From: Roseateles toxinivorans
GTDB lineage: Bacteria; Pseudomonadota; Gammaproteobacteria; Burkholderiales; Burkholderiaceae_C
Length of the DNA stretch: 64,000 nt
Reading direction: 5' to 3'
NCBI RefSeq assembly: GCF_004362525.1
Contig: NZ_SNXS01000001.1
Location: 296,520-360,519, forward strand
Positions within the stretch are counted from its first letter, which is position 1, and each line of letters opens with the position of its first letter. Shown here in pieces: positions 40,757 to 53,982 of the stretch. The position numbers and the translations under genes are program-made. Under the pieces are notes generated by a model that searched no databases, had not been told where the DNA came from, and saw nothing but the letters and a program-made list of their open reading frames with translations.

Positions 40757-40782
40757 GAATATTGTCCCCGATCAAGCTCCGC

Positions 40783-41055
40783 TCAGGCGCTGGGCGGCAC
40801 ATAGCCGGCGGGTTTGTCGGCGCCCTCGCCAAAGAAGAACTGCTCCATCTGGCGCGCCAGATACTGGCGGGCGCGGGCATCGGCCAGATTCAGCCGGTTT
40901 TCATTGACCAGCATGGTCTGGTGGCGCAGCCACATCTGCCACGCCTCCTTGCAGACGTTCTGGTAGATGCGCTTGCCCAGGTCACCGGGGTAGGGGGCGA
41001 AATCCAGGCCTTCGCCTTCTTTCTTCAGATGAACACATTGCACGATGCGGGCCAT
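40783..41055 (-). CDS. yggX: probable Fe(2+)-trafficking protein
   Basis: A 90-residue YggX homologue: [39 protein letters not shown] with the conserved early Cys, and the helical [14 protein letters not shown] end. YggX limits free iron damage and helps iron-sulfur cluster repair. The frame is open upstream, but the ATG at 41055 gives the family start. It neighbours the iron-binding protein gene. Confidence 0.93.
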   Translation of the reverse strand: MARIVQCVHLKKEGEGLDFAPYPGDLGKRIYQNVCKEAWQMWLRHQTMLVNENRLNLADARARQYLARQMEQFFFGEGADKPAGYVPPSA

Positions 41056-41117
41056 GGGAGTTATTCCTTGCAGAGATTGAACGGAGGCGACTGTAGCGGG
41101 GTTGGAAAGGCCCTGGC

Positions 41118-42458
41118 TCAGACCAGTTTCTTGACCAGCACCTGTGAGCGCCGGTCGCGGTTGTATTTGCGCTTGCGCTCCTCGGGCAGCCACTCGGGGT
41201 CGACCGGCTGGAAGCCGCGCTTGATGAACCAGTGCATGGTGCGCGTGGTCAGCACGAAGATGCTGGTCAGGCCCTGGGCCTTGGCGCGCTGCTCGATGCG
41301 CTTGAGGATGCGGTCGCCGTCGCCCTGGCCCTGCACGGCACTCGACACGGTCAGCGCCGCCATCTCGGCGGTGCGCGCCTCGACATAGGGGTAGAGCGCG
41401 GCGCAACCGAAGATCACACCGTCGTGCTCGATCACTGTGTAGGCCTCGATGTCGCGCTCGATCTCGTTGCGGTCGCGCTTGACCAGGGTGCCGTCGCGCT
41501 CGAACGGTTCGATCAGCGCGACGATGCCGCCCACGTCATCCGGCGTGGCCTCGCGCAGGCTCTCCAGCTTCTCGTCGACGACCATGGTGCCGATGCCGTC
41601 GTGGGTATAGACCTCCTGCAAGAGCGCACCATCGACGGCCAGCGGCAAGATGTGCGAACGCTCCACGCCGGCCTGGCAGGCCTTGACGCAGTGCTGCAGA
41701 TAAAAGGCCACATCGGTGGGTTGCGTCGGCCGGGGCAGGGCGGCCAGCATGCGCTCGGCATCGGCCAGTGCCAGCTCGGTGTCTATCGGGCTGGTCGGGT
41801 CGTCCCACTTCTCGTGCACGCCAGCGACTTCGGTCATGAACAGCAGCTTGTCGGCCTGCAGGGCGATGGCGGCGCTGGTGGCCACCTCTTCCATCGTCAG
41901 ATTGAAGGCCTCGCCGGTGGGCGAGAAGCCGAACGGCGACAGCAGCACGATGGCTCCGCTGTCAATGGCGCGCTGAATTGCCGCCGCATCGACCTTGCGC
42001 ACGATGCCGCTGTGCTTGAAGTCCACCCCATCGACGATGCCCACCGGCCGCGCGGTCAGGAAGTTGCCCGACACCACGCGCACGGTGGCATTGGCCATCG
42101 GCGTGTTGGGCAGACCCTGCGAGAAGGCCGCCTCGATCTCGAAGCGCAACTGGCCGGCGGCCTCTTGCGCGCAGTCCAGGGTCACCTCATCGGTGATGCG
42201 CAGGCCGTGGCTGTAGTGCGAGGCATGGCCCTTGGCGGCCAGCTGCTCGGCCACCTGCGGGCGAAAACCATGGACCAGCACGATCTTGATGCCCATCGCG
42301 TGCAGGATGGACAGGTCCTGCACAAAGGCATTCAGCTTGCCCGCCGCCACCAGCTCGCCCGGCATGCCCACCACGAAGGTCTCGCCTCGGTAGGCATGGA
42401 TGTAGGGCGCGACCGAGCGGAACCAGGGGACGAAGGTGTGCGGGAAGACAAGGCTCAT
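41118..42458 (-). CDS. argA: N-acetylglutamate synthase
   Basis: ArgA makes N-acetylglutamate from glutamate and acetyl-CoA, the first step of arginine synthesis, and is usually inhibited by arginine. The 446-residue protein has the N-terminal amino-acid-kinase fold ([30 protein letters not shown]) and the C-terminal GNAT domain from about 300 ([19 protein letters not shown]). It is the classic two-domain bacterial type. Confidence 0.94.
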   Translation of the reverse strand: MSLVFPHTFVPWFRSVAPYIHAYRGETFVVGMPGELVAAGKLNAFVQDLSILHAMGIKIVLVHGFRPQVAEQLAAKGHASHYSHGLRITDEVTLDCAQEAAGQLRFEIEAAFSQGLPNTPMANATVRVVSGNFLTARPVGIVDGVDFKHSGIVRKVDAAAIQRAIDSGAIVLLSPFGFSPTGEAFNLTMEEVATSAAIALQADKLLFMTEVAGVHEKWDDPTSPIDTELALADAERMLAALPRPTQPTDVAFYLQHCVKACQAGVERSHILPLAVDGALLQEVYTHDGIGTMVVDEKLESLREATPDDVGGIVALIEPFERDGTLVKRDRNEIERDIEAYTVIEHDGVIFGCAALYPYVEARTAEMAALTVSSAVQGQGDGDRILKRIEQRAKAQGLTSIFVLTTRTMHWFIKRGFQPVDPEWLPEERKRKYNRDRRSQVLVKKLV

Positions 42459-42518
42459 GGAGGGCGTTCGGGAAAGGAGTGGTCAGGGTTGCACCGATTG
42501 TGCCGCAGTGAGACAAAG

Positions 42519-42542
42519 AAAAAGCGCCCGCTAGGGGCGCTT
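42519..42542 (-). terminator. rho-independent terminator of the S8 protease gene
   Basis: On the minus strand AAGCGCCC pairs with GGGCGCTT across a short loop and is followed by T residues, 25 bases after the protease stop codon. Confidence 0.85.
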
Positions 42543-42567
42543 GGGGCTTGCTCTGAGCAGCGAGATG

Positions 42568-44679
42568 TCAGCGAGGGGCGCGACGGCGGCGCGCCAGTGC
42601 CAGCACGGCCAGACCGCCCAGCATCAGCGCATAGGTCTGCGGCTCCGGCACGGCCGTCACGTCCAGGCGCACGCTGTCAGCGCCGTAGGTCAGCTTGGTG
42701 ACGTAGCCGGCGGTTAGGCCGTCAATCTGGACCGTGGCGAAATGCCCCAGCAGATTGTCCGCGCTCAGCAGCGTGAAGCTGCCCGCACCGAAGCCGTTGA
42801 GCAGGCTCACCTGCAGCGTGCCGCCGAGGAAGGCGGTGCCGCTGATATTGAGCCAGTCGGCCGCACCGAAGCCGACGTCCAGATCCAGTGCGCCGGTCGG
42901 GAACTGGGCGAAGCTGCCCAGCACGCTCAAGGTGCCGATGGCGTTCTCACCCGGGGACACATGACCGGCCTGGTTCAGCAGATCGCCGGCAATGGTGGCG
43001 TTGCCGGCCAGCGTGCCGCCGTAGACGGCGACGTCACCGCTGCCAAACGCACTGGCGGAGCGGCCCACCAGCGTGCCGCCGAACACCTCGACCCCGCCGG
43101 AGAAGCTGTTGTTGCCGCTCAGCACCAGGGTGCCCGCACCCGATTTGGCCAGGCTGCCCTCATACACGCGGGCATTGCGCGCCGCTTCGCGCGCCACGCC
43201 CATCGTGTACTCGGTCTGCTCGTCGGCGGTGGCGCCGGGCGGCAGGCCGTTGGTCCAGCCCTTGGTCACCTTGGTCGTCTGCCAGCTGGCGGCCTCGGCC
43301 TCGTCTTCGAGCTTGCGCGCCTTGATCGCCACGTCGGAGATGTTGTTGGACCAGGTGTCGTTCTGCCCCTGCGTGTTGACGGCGAACTTGCCGAGGAACT
43401 GGCCCGGGCCGTTCATCGCGTTCTTCAGGCTGATCGTGCCCCAGCCGTTGCGGGCATCGGGCACCAGCGTGTTCTGGCCGGCTGTGGGGTTGGCAATGGC
43501 CGTGCCGATGGCATTGTTGATGGTGCCGTTCTGGATACCGGTGGTCTTCATCACATCCAGCGCCTGGGCATTGGTCATGTAGCCGAAGCGCTCCATGATC
43601 ACCGCCAGCGAGCCGGAGGCATGGGGGGCGGCCATCGAGGTGCCCGACAGGCTGGAGTAGGTGGCCGCCGTGCCGGCGCCGTTGACCGTGCTGCCGTTGA
43701 TGGCGTTGCCCGGTGCCGTCATGCAGGACCACTTTTCCATGCCGCACTGGTTGTACAGGTGGGCGCCGGGCACATTGACCGAGCCGTCGGCATTCAGTGT
43801 CTGGCCCACGGCCGAACCGCTGATCGTCAGGTTCTGACGGATCGCCGCCACCGCCAGCCAGTTGGACTCCAGCTCGGGCATGAAATAGGGCAGGCCGGAG
43901 CGGGCACTGGCGTTGGCAAAGCCGGTGTTGCCGGCGCTGAAGACCATCACCGTACCGGTCTTGGCGGCATCGATGGCGCCCTTCATCCAGACATCGTCGC
44001 GGGCCAGAAAGCCCCAGGCGCCGATCAGGCCGGCCACGCCGGTGGCGCTCGGGCCGAGCGTGTTGTATTGCTCGCTATTGGGCTGGCTGCCCCAGCTGGT
44101 GCTGATGATGCGCACGCCCTGGGCATTGACGCCGCGATAGACGTCGGCCACATAGCCCTGCTCCAGTGTCTGCGCCGTGGTCTGCGTGACCTGGGGCAGG
44201 CCGAACAGCACGCCGTCGGTCTTGTGGGTGTTACCCACATAGAGATCGGCATTGAAGGCTACGCCATGGAAGTTGCTGGCCCCGCCGATGCTGCCGTCGC
44301 GCGAGGCGGCAATGGTGCCCGAGACATGGGTGCCGTGGGTGTCGTTATAGGCCGCGTTCTGGGCGCCCGAGATGCCGTTGACCGTGACTGCGTGGTAGCG
44401 CGACGCGCTCAGCTGCGGGTGCAGGTCGTAGTAGCCCGAGTCCACCATGCCGACCTTGATACCGGCGCCGCTGAAGCCGGCCGCATAGGCGAACTCGGCC
44501 CCTATCGAGCGAAGACCCCAGTCGCGCAGGAACTCGGCGGTACGCCAGCTGGCCGGATCACCCAGCATGCCGGGATCGCCTGGGTAGGTGACGATGGCCT
44601 GAGCCTGCAGCGTGGCGAAGCCGCTCAGCATGAGCGCCGCCAGGCGGGTGATTTGCAGTGGGGTTCGGGTGAGCTTCAT
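42568..44679 (-). CDS. subtilisin-like (S8) protease with autotransporter repeat and PEP-CTERM anchor
   Basis: A 703-residue exported protease. Signal peptide with core about 11-27 (ITRLAALMLSGFATLQAQA). The S8 triad is complete: D80 in VGMVDSGYY, H115 in DTHGTHVSG, S348 in SLSGTSMAAPHASG, with the oxyanion N251 in FSAGNTG. After about residue 510 is a passenger-associated repeat (LAKSGAGTLVLSGNNSFSGG then VFGGTLVGR), as in S8 autotransporters, but the C-terminus is a PEP-CTERM signal (AVPEPQTYALMLGGLAVLALARRRR) and not a beta-barrel. The ATG at 44679 gives a proper signal peptide. Likely anchored at the cell surface by exosortase. Confidence 0.9.
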   Translation of the reverse strand: MKLTRTPLQITRLAALMLSGFATLQAQAIVTYPGDPGMLGDPASWRTAEFLRDWGLRSIGAEFAYAAGFSGAGIKVGMVDSGYYDLHPQLSASRYHAVTVNGISGAQNAAYNDTHGTHVSGTIAASRDGSIGGASNFHGVAFNADLYVGNTHKTDGVLFGLPQVTQTTAQTLEQGYVADVYRGVNAQGVRIISTSWGSQPNSEQYNTLGPSATGVAGLIGAWGFLARDDVWMKGAIDAAKTGTVMVFSAGNTGFANASARSGLPYFMPELESNWLAVAAIRQNLTISGSAVGQTLNADGSVNVPGAHLYNQCGMEKWSCMTAPGNAINGSTVNGAGTAATYSSLSGTSMAAPHASGSLAVIMERFGYMTNAQALDVMKTTGIQNGTINNAIGTAIANPTAGQNTLVPDARNGWGTISLKNAMNGPGQFLGKFAVNTQGQNDTWSNNISDVAIKARKLEDEAEAASWQTTKVTKGWTNGLPPGATADEQTEYTMGVAREAARNARVYEGSLAKSGAGTLVLSGNNSFSGGVEVFGGTLVGRSASAFGSGDVAVYGGTLAGNATIAGDLLNQAGHVSPGENAIGTLSVLGSFAQFPTGALDLDVGFGAADWLNISGTAFLGGTLQVSLLNGFGAGSFTLLSADNLLGHFATVQIDGLTAGYVTKLTYGADSVRLDVTAVPEPQTYALMLGGLAVLALARRRRAPR

Positions 44680-44774
44680 CGGGGTTCCTCTCTGATGTTG
44701 TTGGGCCGACCTGACCCAGCCATCGGCTTCCGTCATTTCGGCGATTTCATCGTAGTCATGACGCGCCGAAAAGT

Positions 44775-48806
<4,032 letters not shown>

Positions 48807-48910
48807 GCCGGGGCTGGGTTTCCCCTCGGCTTCAGCTTGTTACATATATGCCGAAATAGGGCGCAATTGCCGCCTTGATCGGGGCATGAGCATTGCAAGC
48901 GCTTGTTTCA

Positions 48911-50731
48911 ATGCGTACTGTCATGCTTGTCACCTCACGCCCTGCCTCTATGACCTTGCCGCCTCAATCGCCCCCGGCGCCCTCGGCCACTCCTCAAGCC
49001 GAGGCCAACCGCGCGCCGCTGCGGCGCTTTGGTCGATTCGAGTTGCGGGCGCTGCTGGGCAAGTGCTCGCGCAGCATGAGCTGGCTGGTGTTCGACCCCC
49101 GTGCCGGCCAGGAGCTGATCCTGATGCTGCCCCGCGTGGCACCGACCAACCAGGGCGAGATCGAGCAATGGCAGCGCCAGCTGCGGCTCGCCTCGCGCCT
49201 GAGCCATCCGAACCTGGCCCATGTCATCGACATCGGCCAGCAGGACCAATGGCCCTTCGTCACCTATGACCGGGCGCTGGGCGAGACCTTGGAAGAGCGG
49301 CTGCGGCGCCAGCCCAATCCGCTGGGCACCGAGATGGCGCACTGGATCTGCCAGGCGCTGGAAGGCCTGGCCTTTGCCCATGAGGCCGGCCTGTCGCACC
49401 GCAGCCTGCAGCTGAGCAGCCTGCTGATCAACGAGGCCGACCAGGTCCATGTGGCCGGCGTCGAGGTGGCGCCGGAGCCCGAGGCCGACAGCGGTGATGG
49501 GGCCGGCATCGGGGGCGTCTCCAGCGACCGGCGCCGCCGCCAGCGTGACGATGCCGAGGCCGACCTGGTCGCCATCGGCGTGATCATGCAACGTGTGCTG
49601 ACCGGCCAGAACGTGCTCGACGAGCCCGATGTGCAATTGGTCATCGCCCGCATGTTCCCGACCGGCAAGGAGCTGGTGCGACTGCCCTGGGGCATGCCCC
49701 AGCCGGTGCCCGAGGCCCTGCGTGCCATTGTCAACCGCAGCACCGACCGCCAGCCCCGCCAGCGCTATCACAATGCCCGCACGCTGCACCGTGCGCTGGA
49801 CGGCTGGCGCTCCGATGCCTCGCGGGAGGGCGGTGGCCCCGCCGCCCTGCTGTTGGAGCGCATGAGCCGCTACGGCCATCTGCCGGCGATGCCGGGCGTG
49901 GCGACCCGGGTCAACCGCCTGGCGCGGATGGAGAAACAGCACACCAGCGAGGTCTCGCAGCTGGTGCTGCAGGACATGGCGCTGACCTTGGAGCTGCTGC
50001 GCAATGTCAATTCGGCCAGCCTGCGTGGCATGACGGCCAGCAGCGGCGGCCCGGTGCTGAATATGCAGCGGGCCATCGCCATGCTGGGGCTCGATGGCGT
50101 CAAGCGCGGCGCCTCGGCCCTGCGCGAATGGCCCGGCCCGCTGAACGAAACCCATGCCCAGGCGCTGATGGGTCTGATGGAGCGCGTGCAGCGAGCCGGC
50201 GAGATAGCGCAGGCCCTGCGTCCGGCCGGCTACGACGCCGAGGTGATCTACCTGATCACCCTGCTGCAGAACCTGGGCCGCCTGCTGGTGCAGTACCACT
50301 TTCCGGACGACGCGCTGCAGATCCGCCAGCTGATGCAGCCGCAGCCGGCCACGCCCGAGCAGCCCAATCCGACCGTGATGACCGAAACCGGCGCCTCCTA
50401 CGCCGTGCTGGGCATAGACATCGCCACCTTGGGTGCCGCCGCGGCACAGCACTGGGGCTTGCCGGAGGAGGTGCTGCACATGATCCGTCGCGCCGCGCCC
50501 GATGCGCCCATTCACACGCCCGACAGTGATGCCGAGACCTTGCGGCTGACGGCCAGTCTGGCCAACGACGTGGTCGATGCCTTGCTGCTGCCCACGCCCA
50601 AGATCGTGGGGGCGCTTGACCAACTGGCCAAGCGCTATGGTCGTGCACTGGGGCTGGGATTGAAGGAACTGCATGAGGCCTTGACACCCTCGGCGGCCAA
50701 GTCCGCCGAACAAAAAAACGCTAAAAACTAA
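48911..50731 (+). CDS. pseudokinase-HDOD protein
   Basis: A 606-residue soluble protein with no signal. Residues about 40-310 follow a Ser/Thr kinase fold (SRLSHPNLAHVIDIG, AHWICQALEGLAFAHEAGLSHRSLQLSSLLIN), but the catalytic residues are lost: no VAIK Lys (ELILML), HRD Asp is S165, the catalytic-loop Asn is S170, and DFG is VAGVE. So it should bind but not phosphorylate. Residues about 320-560 are an HDOD domain (MSRYGHLPAMPGVATRV, TLELLRNVNSASL, LGLDGVKRGA). The start is uncertain (TTG 48893, ATG 48911, 48923 or 48950). The next gene is a related intact kinase-HDOD protein. Confidence 0.82.
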   Translation: MRTVMLVTSRPASMTLPPQSPPAPSATPQAEANRAPLRRFGRFELRALLGKCSRSMSWLVFDPRAGQELILMLPRVAPTNQGEIEQWQRQLRLASRLSHPNLAHVIDIGQQDQWPFVTYDRALGETLEERLRRQPNPLGTEMAHWICQALEGLAFAHEAGLSHRSLQLSSLLINEADQVHVAGVEVAPEPEADSGDGAGIGGVSSDRRRRQRDDAEADLVAIGVIMQRVLTGQNVLDEPDVQLVIARMFPTGKELVRLPWGMPQPVPEALRAIVNRSTDRQPRQRYHNARTLHRALDGWRSDASREGGGPAALLLERMSRYGHLPAMPGVATRVNRLARMEKQHTSEVSQLVLQDMALTLELLRNVNSASLRGMTASSGGPVLNMQRAIAMLGLDGVKRGASALREWPGPLNETHAQALMGLMERVQRAGEIAQALRPAGYDAEVIYLITLLQNLGRLLVQYHFPDDALQIRQLMQPQPATPEQPNPTVMTETGASYAVLGIDIATLGAAAAQHWGLPEEVLHMIRRAAPDAPIHTPDSDAETLRLTASLANDVVDALLLPTPKIVGALDQLAKRYGRALGLGLKELHEALTPSAAKSAEQKNAKN

Positions 50732-50785
50732 CGGTGCCAGGCTTCTCGCCGACTGGCGGGCCCAAAAGAAGCTTAGATTCCAGCC

Positions 50786-53224
50786 ATGGCCGTTTCCTCA
50801 CCGAGTTCCCCGATTGGCCAAATGGTCGCCGGCAGCCTGATCGGCCGCTTCAAGCTCTTGCGACCGCTGGGGCAGGGCGCCCAGGCCACCGTCTGGCTGG
50901 CCCATGACCCGCGCCTGGAGCGCGAGGTGGCGGTCAAGGTGCTGCTGCCCAGCGAAGCGCCGCTGAGCCTGGACCAATGGCTGCATGAGGCCCGTGCGGT
51001 GAGCCGGCTGACCCATCCGAACATCGTGCCGGTGTTCGAGGCCGATGTGGCTGCCGGTCGGCCGTACATGGTGTTCGAGTATGTGCCCGGTCTGACCCTG
51101 TCCGACCGTCAGCGCCGCGGGCCGCCGCTGGCCGTGCGCGAGGCGGTGGAGCTGATGCTGGGCGTGCTGGAGGCCTTGCAGACCGCGCACCAGGCCGGCG
51201 TCGTGCACCGCGACCTCAAGCCCTCCAACATCCTGCTCGACGCCAGCGGCCGCGCCCGCGTGATGGACTTCGGCATCGCCGGCCGGGTGGCAGCACCGGG
51301 CAGCGGCGACAAGCCGCAGCGCATCGTCGGCACGCCGGGCTATATGTCGCCCGAGGCCGCGCAGGGCCGGCCGCCCAGCCCGCCGATGGATGTGTTTGCC
51401 GTCGCGCTGATGCTGGCCGAGCTGCTCAGCAACCAGCGCATGAATGCCAACCCCGATCCCTGGGCGGCCGTCAAGCGCGTGGCCGAGCAGGACCTGAGCC
51501 TGCCCAGCGGCCTGCCTCCCGCCGTGGACGACAAGCTGCGTGCCATCGTCCAGCGCGGCCTGGCGCGCGACCCGGCCCAGCGCTGGCCCACAGCCACCGC
51601 CTTTCTGGGCGCGCTCAACGAATGGCTGCACGCGCCGCTGCAGGCCGCGCCCGAGGCGGCCGGCGAGAGCGCCACGCTGGAATTCCTGCTGCGCCGCATG
51701 CGCCACAAGTCGGACTTTCCGGCGCTGTCGGACTCGGTCTCGCGCATCCACAAGGTCACCAGTTCCGAAAACGAGAGCCTGTCGGCCTTGTCCAACGAGA
51801 TCCTCAAGGATGTGGCGCTGACCAACAAGCTGCTGCGCTTGGTCAACACGGTGCAGTTCAGCCATGCCGGTGGCGGCAGCATCAGCACGGTGTCTCGCGC
51901 GGTGGCGCTGGTTGGCTTTGCCGGCATTCGAAACATGGCCCTGTCGGTGGTGCTGCTGGAGCGCATGGAGAACAAGGCCCATGCGCAGCAGCTGAAGGAG
52001 GATTTTCTGCGCTCGCTGATGGCCGGCGCGGTGGCCGGTGAGCTGTGCACGGTGCGGCGCGAGAGCGAGGAGTCCTTCGTCGCGGCCATGATGCAGCATC
52101 TGGGCCGCTTGTTGACCGAGTTCTACTTCCCCGAGGAGGCCCTGCAGATCCGCCAGCTGGTGCGGCCGGCCAAGGCCGGCAGCGGCGCCAAGGCGATGCC
52201 GGTCAACGAGCAGAGGGCGTCCAACCAGGTGCTGGGCCTGAGCTACGAGGATCTGGGTGTCGGTGTGGCCAAGCAATGGGGTCTGCCCGACAGCTTGCAG
52301 CGCAGCATGCGCCGCCCTCAGGGCGACCCGCCGCGCACCCAGGTGGACAACCCGGTGGAGCGCATGCGCATGCTGTCCAGCGCCGCCAATGACGTGGCCG
52401 ACGCCATCCTGCACAGCGAGCCCAGCGATGCCCACGCCCGCGTGCGCGCCGTGGCCGAGCGCTACGGCCGCGCGCTGGGCCTGTCACAGACGCGCTTCGA
52501 GGTGGCCGCCGACGAGGCCCGCCAGCGCCTCTCGGAAATGGCCATCGCCATGGACCTCAAGGTGCCCAAGCACTCGCACGCCCAGCGCCTGCTGGCGCCG
52601 GTGATTCCGGTCGAGCAGGACAGCCTGTCGCCGCACGAGTTGCAGGCGACGATGGTCGGCGACGACACCCTGGTTGCCGAGCCCCACATCCCGCGCGAGC
52701 AGGTGGCCGAGATACTGGCCGCCGGCATCCAGGACATCACCAATGCCATGGTCGAGAGCTTCAAGCTCAACGAAGTGCTGCGCATGATCCTGGAGACCAT
52801 GTTCCGCGGCCTGGGCTTCAAGCGCATCATCTTCTGCCTGCGCGACCCCAAGACCGAGACCCTGACCGGCCGCTTCGGTCTGGGCGAGGGCGTCGAGCTG
52901 ATCGTGCCGCACTTCAAGGTGCCGCTGCGCACGCCGCCCGGCGTGGCGCCCGATCTGTTCGCCGCGATCTGCCAGAAGGGGGTGGACACGCTGATCGCCG
53001 ATGCCTCCTCCGGCAAGATCGCCGAGCGCCTGCCGCCCTGGTATCTGCAGCACGCCAAGGCCTGGAGCTTTCTGATACTGCCCATGGCGGTCAAGGGCGC
53101 CCCGTTCGCGATGATCTATGCCGACAAGCTTGCCCCGGGCAGCATCGATCTGGGCGAGAAGGAGCTGTCGCTGCTGCGCACCCTGCGCAACCAGGCGGTG
53201 ATGGCGTTCAAGCAGTCGAGCTGA
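50786..53224 (+). CDS. Ser/Thr kinase-HDOD-GAF protein
   Basis: An 812-residue protein with three domains. The N-terminal Hanks-type kinase is intact: GQGAQATV loop (29-36), K51, E68, HRDLKPSN with D143 and N148, D161-F-G and SPE at 188-190. An HDOD domain covers about 290-500 (MRHKSDFPALSDSVSRI, DVALTNKLLRLVNT, VGFAGIRNMALSVVLLERM). A GAF-like domain fills about 640-805 (NEVLRMILETMFRGLGFKRIIFCLRD). HDOD proteins are linked to motility, virulence and biofilm signalling in Xanthomonas and Pseudomonas. Fifty-four bases after its pseudokinase relative, probably a pair. A TAGATT six bases before the ATG suggests a leaderless start. Confidence 0.9.
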   Translation: MAVSSPSSPIGQMVAGSLIGRFKLLRPLGQGAQATVWLAHDPRLEREVAVKVLLPSEAPLSLDQWLHEARAVSRLTHPNIVPVFEADVAAGRPYMVFEYVPGLTLSDRQRRGPPLAVREAVELMLGVLEALQTAHQAGVVHRDLKPSNILLDASGRARVMDFGIAGRVAAPGSGDKPQRIVGTPGYMSPEAAQGRPPSPPMDVFAVALMLAELLSNQRMNANPDPWAAVKRVAEQDLSLPSGLPPAVDDKLRAIVQRGLARDPAQRWPTATAFLGALNEWLHAPLQAAPEAAGESATLEFLLRRMRHKSDFPALSDSVSRIHKVTSSENESLSALSNEILKDVALTNKLLRLVNTVQFSHAGGGSISTVSRAVALVGFAGIRNMALSVVLLERMENKAHAQQLKEDFLRSLMAGAVAGELCTVRRESEESFVAAMMQHLGRLLTEFYFPEEALQIRQLVRPAKAGSGAKAMPVNEQRASNQVLGLSYEDLGVGVAKQWGLPDSLQRSMRRPQGDPPRTQVDNPVERMRMLSSAANDVADAILHSEPSDAHARVRAVAERYGRALGLSQTRFEVAADEARQRLSEMAIAMDLKVPKHSHAQRLLAPVIPVEQDSLSPHELQATMVGDDTLVAEPHIPREQVAEILAAGIQDITNAMVESFKLNEVLRMILETMFRGLGFKRIIFCLRDPKTETLTGRFGLGEGVELIVPHFKVPLRTPPGVAPDLFAAICQKGVDTLIADASSGKIAERLPPWYLQHAKAWSFLILPMAVKGAPFAMIYADKLAPGSIDLGEKELSLLRTLRNQAVMAFKQSS

Positions 53225-53765
53225 GCCCGGCCACGGAAGCGTCCGGCACCCTCGAATAAATCAGGTAGTCGCTGGGCTCGCCGCGCACCAGCCGGAAGTT
53301 GCGGAGCCGGCCCTCAAGCTCGAAGCCGCATTTGGCCAGCACCCGCTGCGAGGCCGCGTGTGCCTCCAGCGTCGTTGCCTGCACCCGCACCCAGCCTCTG
53401 ACCTCGAAAGCCCAGCCGACGGCCGCCTGGCACATGGCCGTGGCCAGCCCTCTGCCCCAGTACTCGGGCCTCACGCTGTAGGTCACCTCGGCCGTCTTGT
53501 TGAGTGCCGACACGGTGTGGAAGCCGAAGCTGGCGACGAGGAGTCCGCTGCCCGGCTCGCGCAGCGCGAACAGCCGCGGCGCATTGGCGTCATCGCTGAG
53601 GGTGCGCTCTATCATCGCTCGCAAATCGACCACCGAGGCCGCCGTGCTGCTGGTTAGGCGCAGCATCTCGGGCAGCAGCGCGAAGGTGGCCCAATCATCG
53701 GCATCGGCCAGGGCCATGCGGGACACCTGGTAGCCGGGGACAGTGGGGACAGAGGAATCCGTCAT
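53208..53765 (-). CDS. GNAT-family acetyltransferase (RimJ-like)
   Basis: A 185-residue GNAT protein with the acetyl-CoA-binding RPEYWGRGLATAMCQAAVGWAF region and the helical RVQATTLEAHAASQRVLAKCGFELEGRLRN block seen in RimJ/RimL-type enzymes. Substrate unknown. The stop overlaps the end of the convergent kinase gene by 17 bases. The ATG at 53765 is preferred. Confidence 0.85.
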   Translation of the reverse strand: MTDSSVPTVPGYQVSRMALADADDWATFALLPEMLRLTSSTAASVVDLRAMIERTLSDDANAPRLFALREPGSGLLVASFGFHTVSALNKTAEVTYSVRPEYWGRGLATAMCQAAVGWAFEVRGWVRVQATTLEAHAASQRVLAKCGFELEGRLRNFRLVRGEPSDYLIYSRVPDASVAGLSSTA

Positions 53766-53835
53766 CGCGTGTACCTTGCCTGCCCGAGGTGGGGCTGGCA
53801 GCAAGGCAAGGATCAGAGGATCTTGAATTGGGGTT

Positions 53836-53930
53836 GACGAGCCTTACCCCCGGCACTGGTCACAACGGTTAGGGCTGCTTGGTTCCCCACCTGACCCGGT
53901 TGGCCGCGCTTCCATGCGAGGAGGCCCGTC
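53836..53930 (-). ncRNA. ffs: 4.5S signal recognition particle RNA
   Basis: Minus-strand RNA of about 95 nt. The ends pair (GACGGGCCU with AGGCUCGUC). The apical hairpin UGG-GGAA-CCA carries the GGAA tetraloop, flanked by GGGUCAGG on the 5' side and AAGCAGCC on the 3' side, the conserved M-domain binding loops of SRP RNA. The three base pairs under the tetraloop differ from Escherichia coli but remain complementary. It binds Ffh and guides membrane protein targeting. Confidence 0.85.
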
Positions 53931-53937
53931 AGCGGTG

Positions 53938-53943
53938 ATTGTA
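53938..53943 (-). promoter_or_regulatory. -10 element of the 4.5S RNA gene
   Basis: On the minus strand TACAAT lies 7 bases before the inferred RNA 5' end at 53930, correct for a -10. No clear -35 is seen. Confidence 0.5.
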
Positions 53944-53982
53944 TGCGAGGCGGCGGGCTGCTCCGGCCGGGGCGGCGCAAAA

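Noticed and set aside
48911-50731. Active Ser/Thr kinase call for the first HDOD gene
   Set aside because: HRD Asp, catalytic Asn, VAIK Lys and DFG are all missing.
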